A stretch of 64,000 nt of DNA from assembly GCA_963931865.1 (NCBI GenBank), contig OZ007508.1, positions 8,430,781 through 8,494,780 on the forward strand. Direction: 5' to 3'. Position 1 is the stretch's first letter, and each line of letters begins with the position of its first letter. A program made the position numbers and the translations under genes. Positions 55,301 to 64,000 of this stretch are shown piece after piece. Below the pieces are notes generated by a model that saw only the letters and a list, made by a program, of their open reading frames with translations, was not told the DNA's origin and made no database searches. This DNA comes from Axinella damicornis (taxonomy: Eukaryota; Porifera; Demospongiae; Axinellida; Axinellidae).

Positions 55301-58300
55301 TCTACCTCTGCTCTACCTGGCTCTACCTCTGCTCTACCTCTGCTCTACCTGGCTCTACCTCTGCTCTACCTCTGCTCTACCTGGCTCTACCTCTGCTCTA
55401 CCTCTGCTCTACCTGGCTCTACCTCTGCTCTACCTGGCTCTACCTCTGCTCTACCTGGCTCTACCTCTGCTCTACCTCTGCTCTACCTGGCTCTACCTCT
55501 GCTCTACCTCTGCTCTACCTGGCTCTACCTCTGCTCTACCTGACTCTACCTCTGCTCTACCTGGCTTTACCTTGCTCTACCTGACTCTACCTCTGCTCTA
55601 CCTCTGCTCTACCTGGCTCTACCTCTGCTCTACCTGGCTCTACCTCTGCTCTACCTCTGCTCTACCTGGCTCTACCTCTGCTCTACCTCTGCTCTACCTG
55701 GCTCTACCTCTGCTCTACCTCAGCTCTACCTGGCTCTACCTCTGCTCTACCTGGCTCTACCTCTGCTCTACCTCTGCTCTACCTGGCTCTGCCTCTGCTC
55801 TACCTCTGCTCTACCTGTCTCTACCTCTGCTCTACCTCTGCTCTACCTGGCTCTACCTCTGCTCTACCTGGCTCTACCTCTGCTCTACCTCTGCTCTACC
55901 TGGCTCTACCTCTGCTCTACCTCTGCTCTACCTGGCTTAACCTCTGCTCTACCTGACTCTACCTCTGCTCTACCTGGCTCTACCTTGCTCTACCTGGCTC
56001 TACCTCTGCTCTACCTCTGCTCTACCTGGCTCTACCTGCGCTCTACCTCTGCTTTACCTGGCTCTACCTCTGCTCTACCTCTGCTCTACCTGGCTCTACC
56101 TCTGCTCTACCTCGCTCTACCTCTGCTCTACCTGGCTTTACCTTGCTCTACCTGGCTCTACCTCTGCTCTACCTCTGCTCTACCTGGCTCTACCTCCGCT
56201 CTACCTCTGCTCTACCTGGCTCAACCTGGCTCTACCTAGCTCTACTTCTGCTCTTACCTCTGCTCCACGTGGCTCTACCTCTGCTCTACCTCTGCTCTAC
56301 CTGGCTCTACCTCTGCTCTACCTGGCTCTACCTCTGCTCTACCTGGCTCTACCTCTGCTCTACCTGGCTCTACCTCTGCTCTACCTGGCTCTACCTCTGC
56401 TCTACCTCTGCTCTACCTGGCTCTACCTCTGCTCTACCTGGCTCTACCTCTGCTCTACCTCTGCTCTACCTGGCTCTACCTCTGCTCTACCTCTGCTCTA
56501 CCTGGCTCTACCTCTGCTCTACCTGGCTCTACCTCTGCTCTACCTGGCTCTACCTCTGCTCTACCTCTGCTCTACCTGGCTCTACCTCTGCTCTACCTCT
56601 GCTCTACCTGGCTCTACCTCTGCTCTACCTCAGCTCTACCTGGCTCTACCTCTGCTCTACCTGGCTCTACCTCTGCTCTACCTGGCTCTACCTCTGCTCT
56701 ACCTCTGCTCTACCTGGCTCTACCTCTGCTCTACCTCTGCTCTACCTGGCTCTACCTCTGCTCTACCTGGCTCTACCTAGCTCTACTTCTGCTCTTACCT
56801 CTGCTCTACCTGGCTCTACCTCTGCTCTACCTGGCTCTACCTCTGCTCTACCTCTGCTCTACCTGGCTCTACCTCTGCTCTACCTGGCTCTACCTAGCTC
56901 TACTTCTGCTCTTACCTCTGCTCTACCTGGCTCTACCTCTGCTCTACCTGGCTCTACCTCTGCTCTACCTCTGCTTTACCTGGCTCTACCTCTGCTCTAC
57001 CTGACTCTACCTAGCTTTACTTCTGCTCTTACCTCTGCTCTACCTGGCTCTACCTCTGCTCTACCTGGCTCTACCTCTGCTCTACCTCTGCTCTACCTGA
57101 CTCTACCTCTGCTCTACCTGGCTCTACCTTGCTCTACCTGGCTCTACCTCTGCTCTACCTGGCTCTACCTCTGCTCTATCTGGCTCTACCTCTGCTCTAC
57201 CTGGCTCTACCTCTGCTCTACCTGGCTCTACCTCTGCTCTACCTGGCTCTACCTCTGCTCTACCTGGCTCTACCTCTGCTCTACCTGGCTCTACCTCTGC
57301 TCTACCTCTGCTCTACCTGGCTCTACCTCTGCTCTACCTGGCTCTACCTCTGCTCTACCTCTGCTCTACCTGGCTCTACCTCTGCTCTACCTCTGCTCTA
57401 CCTGGCTCTACCTCTGCTCTACCTGGCTCTACCTCTGCTCTACCTGGCTCTACCTCTGCTCTACCTCTGCTCTACCTGGCTCTACCTCTGCTCTACCTCT
57501 GCTCTACCTGGCTCTACCTCTGCTCTACCTCAGCTCTACCTGGCTCTACCTCTGCTCTACCTGGCTCTACCTCTGCTCTACCTCTGCTCTACCTGGCTCT
57601 ACCTCTTCTCTACCTCTGCTCTACCTGTCTCTACCTCTGCTCTACCTCTGCTCTACCTGGCTCTACCTCTGCTCTACCTGGCTCTACCTCTGCTCTACCT
57701 CTGCTCTACCTGGCTCTACCTCTGCTCTACCTGGCTCTACCTAGCTCTACTTCTGCTCTTACCTCTTCTCTACCTGGCTCTACCTCTGCTCTACCTGGCT
57801 CTACCTCTGCTCTACCTCTGCTCTACCTGGCTCTACCTCTGCTCTACCTGGCTCTACCTAGCTTTACTTCTGCTCTTACCTCTGCTCTACCTGGCTCTAC
57901 CTCTGCTCTACCTGGCTCTACCTCTGCTCTACCTCTGCTCTACCTGACTCTACCTCTGCTCTACCTGGCTCTACCTTGCTCTACCTGGCTCTACCTCTGC
58001 TCTACCTGGCTCTACCTCTGCTCTATCTGGCTCTACCTCTGCTCTACCTGGCTCTACCTCTGCTCTACCTGGCTCTACCTCTGCTCTACCTGGCTCTACC
58101 TCTGCTCTACCTCTGCTCTACCTGGCTCTACCTCTGCTCTACCTCTGCTCTACCTGGCTCTACCTCTGCTCTACCTTGCTCTACCTCTGCTCTACCTCTG
58201 CTCTACCTGGCTCTACCTCTGCTCTACCTCTGCTCTACCTGGCTCTACCTCTGCTCTACCTGGCTCTACCTCTGCTCTACCTGGCTCTACCTCTGCTCTA

Positions 58301-59611
58301 CCTCTGCTCTACCTGGCTCTACCTCTGCTCTACCTCTGCTCTACCTGGCTCTACCTCTGCTCTACCTCAGCTCTACCTGGCTCTACCTCTGCTCTACCTG
58401 GCTCTACCTCTGCTCTACCTCTGCTCTACCTGGCTCTACCTCTTCTCTACCTCTGCTCTACCTGTCTCTACCTCTGCTCTACCTCTGCTCTACCTGGCTC
58501 TACCTCTGCTCTACCTGGCTCTACCTCTGCTCTACCTCTGCTCTACCTGGCTCTACCTCTGCTCTACCTCTGCTCTACCTGGCTCTACCTCTGCTCTACC
58601 TGACTCTACCTCTGCTCTACCTGGCTCTACCTTGCTCTACCTGGCTCTACCTCTGCTCTACCACTGCTCTACCTGGCTCTACCTCTGCTCTACCTGGCTC
58701 TATATACCTCTGCTCTACCTGGCTCTACCTCTGCTCTACCTGGCTCTACCTCTGCTCTACCTGGCTCTACCTCTGCTCTACCTCTGCTCTACCTGGCTCT
58801 ACCTCTGCTCTACCTGGCTCTACCTCTGCTCTACCTGGCTCTACCTCTGCTCTACCTGGCTCTACCTCTGCTCTACCTGGCTCTACCTCTGCTCTACCTC
58901 TGCTCTACCTGGCTCTACCTCTGCTCTACCTCTGCTCTACCTGGCTCTACCTCTGCTCTACCTCAGCTCTACCTGGCTCTACCTCTGCTCTACCTGGCTC
59001 TACCTCTGCTCTACCTCTGCTCTACCTGGCTCTACCTCTGCTCTACCTCTGCTCTACCTGGCTCTACCTCTGCTCTACCTCTGCTCTACCTGGCTCTACC
59101 TCTGCTCTACCTGGCTCTACCTAGCTCTACTTCTGCTCTTACCTCTGCTCTACCTGGCTCTACCTCTGCTCTACCTGGCTCTACCTCTGCTCTACCTCTG
59201 CTCTACCTGGCTCTACCTCTGCTCTACCTGGCTCTACCTAGCTCTACTTCTGCTCTTACCTCTGCTCTACCTGGCTCTACCTCTGCCCTACCTGGCTCTA
59301 CCTCTGCTCTACCTCTGCTCTACCTGGCTCTACCTCTGCTCTACCTGGCTCTACCTAGCTTTACTTCTGCTCTTACCTCTGCTCTACCTGGCTCTACCTC
59401 TGCTCTACCTGGCTCTACCTCTGCTCTACCTCTGCTCTACCTGACTTTACCTCTGCTCTACCTGGCTCTACCTTGCTCTACCTGGCTCTACCTCTGCTCT
59501 ACCTGGCTCTACCTCTGCTCTATCTGGCTCTACCTCTGCTCTACCTGGCTCTACCTCTGCTCTACCTGGCTCTACCTCTGCTCTACCTGGCTCTACCTGG
59601 CTCTACCTGGC
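43301..59611. repeat. Satellite domain III: short repeated modules
   Basis: The module led by TTGCTCTACCTGGCTCTACC, then CCGCTCTACC, GGCTCAACC, CTAG..CTTCTGCTCTTACC and CTCCACGTGG or CTCCACCTGG, recurs every few hundred bases to about 2 kb. A second module with CTCTATCTGG recurs near 43642, 50712, 54541, 57176, 58022 and 59519; the satellite ends within a copy of it. Confidence 0.75.
52800..56407. repeat. Recent 1944-bp tandem duplication inside the satellite
   Basis: The rare words CTACCAGGCTC (53064 and 55008), GGCTTTACCTTGC (53620 and 55564) and GGCTCTGCCTC (about 53841 and 55785) all recur at 1944 bp. The word order between them is the same over at least 1.6 kb. The two copies part near 54464 and 56408. 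Confidence 0.8.
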
Positions 59612-59645
59612 CTGAAGTTGAAGGAGTAGGGTACGTAGGTTAGTT

Positions 59646-59759
59646 AGAGCTGAGGTACCGGTAGAGCAGAGGTAGAGCCAGGTAGAGCAGAGGACAGAGG
59701 TAGAGCCAGGTAGAGCAGAGGTAGAGCAGAGGTAGAGCCAGGTAGAGCAGAGGTAGAGC
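59646..59759. repeat. Inverted satellite tail
   Basis: After a unique spacer of about 35-50 bp, the satellite words reappear as their reverse complement: GGTAGAGCAGAGGTAGAGCC and so on, about ten words long with one small interruption (AGAGGACAGAGG). This is the only place where the satellite orientation is reversed. Confidence 0.92.
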
Positions 59760-59828
59760 ACAATAGCTGACTGAGCAGCAGTTATAAACTGTCATCCTCT
59801 GTGGACTGTGGGGAAACTTGTGTGAAGC

Positions 59829-60355
59829 GTGAGGCAGCTGCAGTGCCTAGTTTTTCCGGCACAATCATACTTGAAGACTTTATCAGAAGTTCGTAGTAGA
59901 AGCTGGCAGGTTCATCTGGAACGAATTAGCTCATTTCTGTTGTATGGGGAGGGTGTATGGTGGCAGAAAGTGGGTAGTGCCTATAAGTACCTTGATGGGG
60001 AAGGGATGCCGACTTCAATCAGCATGGACCACGTGAACGACTGCTCCATTTTTGCTCAACCTTGTTGGGTCACGTGCAGGTAGCTAGAAGAGCTGGTTGG
60101 GAGAAACTGATCAGTGAGAATCGATCTCTTCCTGCCCTTACCATCAGGGTGTTTGAAGAAGCCTGTAACCTTCGCTGCACATGCGATTTTCAAACCTCTA
60201 GGGAACTAGAGGGGAGTGTTGTAGGTCAAGGCAGTCACATAGCTAATGCTTATGTTGACCTTGAGGTTAGTGTTAATTACGGATGCTTATTTTATGATGA
60301 CACCTGCCAAGGAACCGAGAGCTACTCTGATCACATCTACCCCCACAGCTGGTGA
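59829..60355 (+). other. Exon-like ORFs, unrecognised
   Basis: One plus-strand frame runs VRSRSWQVHLERISSFLLYG, EGVWWQKVGSAYKYLDGEG and HVNDCSIFAQPCWVTC to about 60080. An overlapping frame from 60062 gives GHVQVARRAGWEKLISENRS, LPALTIRVFEEACNLRCTC and so on to 60355. Composition (Trp, Cys, mixed charge) is protein-like. The overlap in two frames suggests either a frameshifted relic or two exons separated by a very small intron. I recognise no family. It starts about 70 bp after the inverted satellite tail. Confidence 0.3.
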
Positions 60356-60585
60356 GCACTTGCCATTACATGTAGCAGTTGATATGTCTGATGGTGTAGA
60401 AGAAAATGAAGCCCAGCTGGATAGTGATGCTGTAGAAGAGAATTAAAGGCCAGGTTGTTCTAGCTGATGACACCAACACTGTAGAGACTGAAGAAAAGCA
60501 GGCTGATCTTGACACCAAGTTCGGAAAGGCACTCCAGCGAGCTCTAAGGAACAGTGAAGATATCAAAAACTTCAACGAAGGTTAA
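60330..60585 (+). pseudogene. Acidic ORF remnant, unrecognised
   Basis: A plus-strand frame contains HVAVDMSDGVEENEAQLDSD, then AVEEN and a TAA at 60444-60446. A shifted frame continues GQVVLADDTNTVETEEKQAD and LDTKFGKALQRALRNSED, ending at TAA near 60585. The two parts match in acidic style and would form one C-terminal region if a frameshift near 60440 were absent. No family identified; it may belong with 59829-60355. Confidence 0.3.
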
Positions 60586-60589
60586 GCCG

Positions 60590-61190
60590 ATGCCAGCCCT
60601 AGCCTCCTGCAGTCCAATTCCTAATATTAAAAATTCACTTTAGATAATTATACAATCACAGAATCGAACACAGGAACTCAGAACAGTAGATCTCAAAAAT
60701 AATGCAGCTGAATAAGCACTTCATACAAGTTCGAATGGTGAAAACTGAGCAGATTAACTGGTTGTACCACTACACACTTCACCCATAATCATTGGCAAAT
60801 TACATCATATCAAGAATTCATCATGACTTGTGAAAACTCGGTACCACAAACTCTACAAGTTCTCTCGATCATGCATCCCTTACTCGATCACCCATGGGGT
60901 CATGCAGCACATCCAACATTTGGTCAGTAGCCCACCATGCCCATACTAGTACCATTCAACCACTGAAGAGTACGGAATATCATCTCATACCTGATACATA
61001 ACTCTGCATTACAATGAAATGCAATGACCTATCCTGTTTGGCAGTCCAGTATAAAATGAATCAAAAATGAGTTACTGATTATCACTGACTGATGTGATTT
61101 GATCACTGAGAGACTGATCTGTTCAAGTGATGATTTGAGATGCAATGCAATGATATAAAACTATTGATGCTGTAAAGATAACACTAAGCA
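60590..61190. other. No gene recognised; 3' flank of the FBXL-type gene
   Basis: AT-rich sequence. On the minus strand it is downstream of the FBXL stop codon and should hold the 3' UTR. I did not see a canonical AATAAA in the first 200 bp. Confidence 0.35.
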
Positions 61191-61195
61191 CACTA

Positions 61196-62335
61196 TCACA
61201 CTAAAGTGCAACAGCGACATATATGTCTTCTGTGGTGGACGATGGCGGCAGGGGGAGTGTTGGGGGGGAAGAATGCATGTACCTTGATGTCAGAACGTAA
61301 TCTCTGTTACCACCACGTGTGGACAAGAGAGAGGGGGGAGGGAGGGAGGTAGAAGAAGGGGGGAGAGAGATGGGGAGAATCAAATAACTTCTACTAGAAC
61401 AAATCTGCAATTCCATTCTGAATGAAAAGTGAAGAAATGGGGGGAGGCCAGGGAACGAGGCTACAATGGCACTTGAATACTGACATTTCAAAAGGAGTTT
61501 TTAGGTTATTTTCTTGTTCAAAATTATTTTCTTATTCAAAATACAATTCAATAGTCCAAGATTTTGGACTAATAACAAGGCCATCGTCAGGGCATAACAG
61601 CATAGTCTATATCCTGCACATAATAGAATACGTACCCCTAGTTTGTGTATCCCATTTCTCGAGACCATCTGGCAGTCAAATATTTCCAGTCTCCTCAGGG
61701 TCACGTACCCCCTACACAAAGGAGAGCAACAATCACCAGTGGGTCTGGTTGGTACATGTACAAATCAGTGAAACTAGAGGTGCTCAGCAGAGCACGTACC
61801 CCGTGCGCTACTTTGATGGGCCTTCGGATTTTTAATACAGCGGTGTCAGCAGAATGAGATACCGTAAGTTGTGGCAGTAATGTTAGAAATAGGACTTTCA
61901 CGCAGCTTTTCTCAGCCTCTCGAGGGGATCTCTGGTCTGTAAGTTATATAGACGCTAGTATTTTCTGAATTCTGAGACTTCTATCAAGGCCTTCATTGCT
62001 GAAACTCCATGGACAGACTGACAGACAGAAGGACAAACCAATCATTGTGCCTGCTACAGTATACACATGATTGCACTATCATAAGTTAACAATCAGGTCA
62101 TGCAACTGGTCACCTGAGCAGTTCTAATGTGTGGTCAGTTACAAGAGGGCAGTTGTCCAGCTCCAGAACTTGTAGAGTCTCAGAGCACGCTCCACTGGTA
62201 AGGTGCCTGATGCCGTTGTCCGTGATTCTCTCACAGTGGGAGAGCACCTGTATGTGTACCACCAATACAGTCAACATGCTATAACTTTGGTGCTGGGCTT
62301 CTAGCCCAACTGGACACCAGGGCTTATTTCAGAAA

Positions 62336-62366
<31 letters not shown>

Positions 62367-62453
62367 GATTGAATAGTGTGCGGCAGTGTGCCATTTACGG
62401 GGGTCTGGGTTCGAAATCTCTAAGAAGGGGCAAAAGATTTTCAAAGGGGGGGG

Positions 62454-62501
<48 letters not shown>

Positions 62502-63209
62502 GAATGCCCAACTGACTTCAGTACAAGTTTGTATACCCTTAGCACTGCTTGGGGACTGTTTACAAGGGGTTTACCGACCCTATACGTTAACCATAGCACC
62601 CATGGGTGGACAACGTTGATATTTTCTGTGATGACGGGCGGCAAAAGACGGTGAGAAACTGGGTACGAGGTTAAGTGATTGCTAGCAGGTGTGATTGTCT
62701 TACCAATTTCTGTAGGTTAGGGCAGTTGACAGCCAGCTGTATTAGTGTGTTGTCTGTGATCTGGGGGTACAGACAAGTGTAACTGCTGAATCAACAATGT
62801 GCATTCTTCTGAATGGCTGTCAGGAGCAATTTGTTGATCATGCGTACATGCGGACATGCCTCACATAGACAGCAGGTCACAGAAAAAAACTGCCTGTAAA
62901 CATGGGACAAGACAGGCACCATCATCACCAAAGTTGCTCAGCGATCACACCATCCACTCGCCCGTTTGAGTATTTCACTATTTCCTGTGTAGACCACACC
63001 TATGGGCACTCCTCTAAGCAGCAGAATCATCGAAAAGCCAAATATGAAACTTCACCACGGACTTGAACAAGCAAGCGGACAATGTTGACACGGAGCAGCT
63101 CTGACGGTTATGGTGCCCGCCCAGTCCTGTATGTACTGGTACTGACTGTGTTTGTGTAACCTACCAGCACACACTCCTCCAAGTCCATTCTCTGCAGACC
63201 GCTGCATCC
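61196..63209 (-). CDS. FBXL2/FBXL20-type F-box LRR protein, C-terminal five exons
   Basis: Minus-strand exons in order are 63209-63165, 62760-62704, 62247-62114, 61711-61636 and 61303-61196; all are GT..AG and all phases agree (0, 0, 2, 0). They read GCSGLQRMDLEECVL, ITDNTLIQLAVNCPNLQKL, VLSHCERITDNGIRHL..LELDNCPLVTD, GYVTLRRLEIFDCQMVSRNG and RLRSDIKVHAFFPPNTPP..HICRCCTLV-stop. This is about 139 residues, corresponding to the last third of FBXL2/FBXL20 (about 420-440 residues in vertebrates). The family uses an N-terminal F-box to bind SKP1 and cysteine-containing leucine-rich repeats to bind substrates for SCF ubiquitination. The final CTLV fits a CaaX prenylation box, as in FBXL2. The F-box and earlier repeats should lie beyond 63209; I did not find them before 64000. 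Poly-G tracts and a MITE end sit in its introns. Confidence 0.88.
61446..61463. mobile_element. MITE right-end remnant in FBXL intron
   Basis: GGCCAGGGAACGAGGCTA matches the right end of the family at 4864-4939. No left partner is visible, so it is a truncated copy in the intron before the last FBXL exon. Confidence 0.55.
62336..62363. repeat. Poly-G tract in FBXL intron
   Basis: About 28 consecutive G on the plus strand (poly-C in the FBXL transcript). Confidence 0.95.
62447..62500. repeat. Second poly-G tract in FBXL intron
   Basis: Roughly 50 G interrupted only by CC near the start. Together with 62336-62363 it lies between the ITDNTLIQL and VLSHCERITD exons; such runs are prone to assembly error. 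Confidence 0.95.
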
Positions 63210-64000
63210 CTGAAGGAGAGGGGACCCACTCACATACACAACACATATTCCGTGGAGCTAACCCAGTCAATACATAAGGCTGTCGATGGGTCACAGTGAC
63301 AAGAAGTGATGCGGAAACACGCAGATGCCGTGAGTAAGGCGAGAGCTTACAAGACTTCCTAAGGGAGAACATACACACACACACACACACACATGCACGC
63401 ACAAACGCACATGCTGAAAAGAGAGTTACAGGCAGTTAGTTACTGACGGCTAGCTGCACCTGTACATCTGCATTAAAGTTCCAGGATACTGGCTAAGTAA
63501 CTAAGTGGGCGTAACTTCCTGTACACATGCACCTTACGGAGACAGCTGCTGCTGTTCTCGTTGAGTGTGTTCATAGTGGCCACTAATTCTTTGACGTCAA
63601 ACGTCTTCTCTACTGTCTTCTGTTCACATGTACTGTTCCCTTTCAGCATGTACTACTCCACCTTCACCAAAAGCACCTACTCTCAGGCAGGAGCACATCG
63701 AGCTGGCGAGGTCAGCACTACTTGAATACATGACTAGGCAAGGCTTCACAAGGTCCAAATAATAATACCATTATGCACTGAATGTACGCTGAGAACACTG
63801 CTCAGTCTACACCATACAATGGTACATCTCCTGCACTTCATAGTGCATGAACCTTGCTGATTGGGGTGAACCAGAGCGAGCCCCACTAGTGCAAAGCCAG
63901 GGTGTTACACCATTAATTTCCTGTATCCCGGAACCTTAACAATAACAATCCACTGTCCAATATCACTCAGACATGCTAGTCAGCAAGCAACATAATTATT
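63210..64000. other. No exon assigned; expected to contain FBXL intron
   Basis: Contains a short (CA)n at about 63370-63392. On the minus strand, KTFDVKELVATMNTLNENSS then SCLRK (about 63527-63620) is an open stretch before a GTGCAT donor-like site. It does not resemble the leucine-rich repeat expected immediately upstream (a CSQLTDxGFxxLARN-type repeat), so I do not assign it. Confidence 0.35.

Noticed and set aside
61905..61945. Minus-strand PLERLR peptide resembling an FBXL repeat
   Set aside because: A stop follows within four residues, and a complete, phase-correct FBXL exon exists at 61636-61711.
62441..62644. Minus-strand poly-Pro frame
   Set aside because: Translation of the poly-G tract inside the FBXL intron.

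Overview
This is eukaryotic, intron-containing DNA from an invertebrate animal. The recognisable proteins are split by short introns with ordinary GT..AG boundaries, and the rest is microsatellites, miniature inverted-repeat transposons (MITEs) and one enormous satellite. A ZU5-type gene family, numerous MITEs and small introns make a sponge my best guess, but that is an inference; nothing here proves the phylum. I see no bacterial operon, rRNA or CRISPR array.

Layout. Positions 1-4178 are mostly non-coding and hold several MITEs, a perfect 24-bp hairpin and a tRNA-like fragment. Positions 4179-8964 (+ strand) carry a mitochondrial carrier gene most like the carnitine/acylcarnitine carrier (SLC25A20). 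Its 3' half is present twice in tandem: the first copy has a frameshift, the second has a cleaner reading frame. Positions 9300-12300 are repeats and unassigned DNA. Positions 12387-13462 hold a ZU5-type gene on the - strand in which one internal exon is turned round onto the + strand and carries a frameshift. Positions 14466-15846 contain a TA-flanked transposon with two further transposons nested inside it. A 390-bp long-TIR MITE with a 9-bp target duplication lies at 16397-16786.

From 17206 a (CA)n tract of about 156 bp runs straight into a 42.2-kb satellite (17362-59611). It is built almost wholly from two words, an 11-mer GCTCTACCTCT (A) and a 10-mer GCTCTACCTG (B), arranged as AB with extra A or B inserted. 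Rare variant words mark multi-kilobase higher-order repeats (about 0.8, 1.75, 1.94, 2.6, 4.5 and 7.5 kb). The satellite ends in a spacer and about 110 bp of the same satellite in reverse orientation.

Positions 59800-60590 hold unrecognised exon-like ORFs. Positions 61196-63209 (- strand) are the last five coding exons of an FBXL2/FBXL20-type F-box leucine-rich-repeat gene ending in a CaaX-like tail. Its transcription points toward the satellite.

The three recognised genes (mitochondrial import carrier, ZU5-type protein, SCF ubiquitin-ligase adaptor) have no evident functional link. The unusual content of the window is the satellite, the exon-scale rearrangements and the nested transposons.
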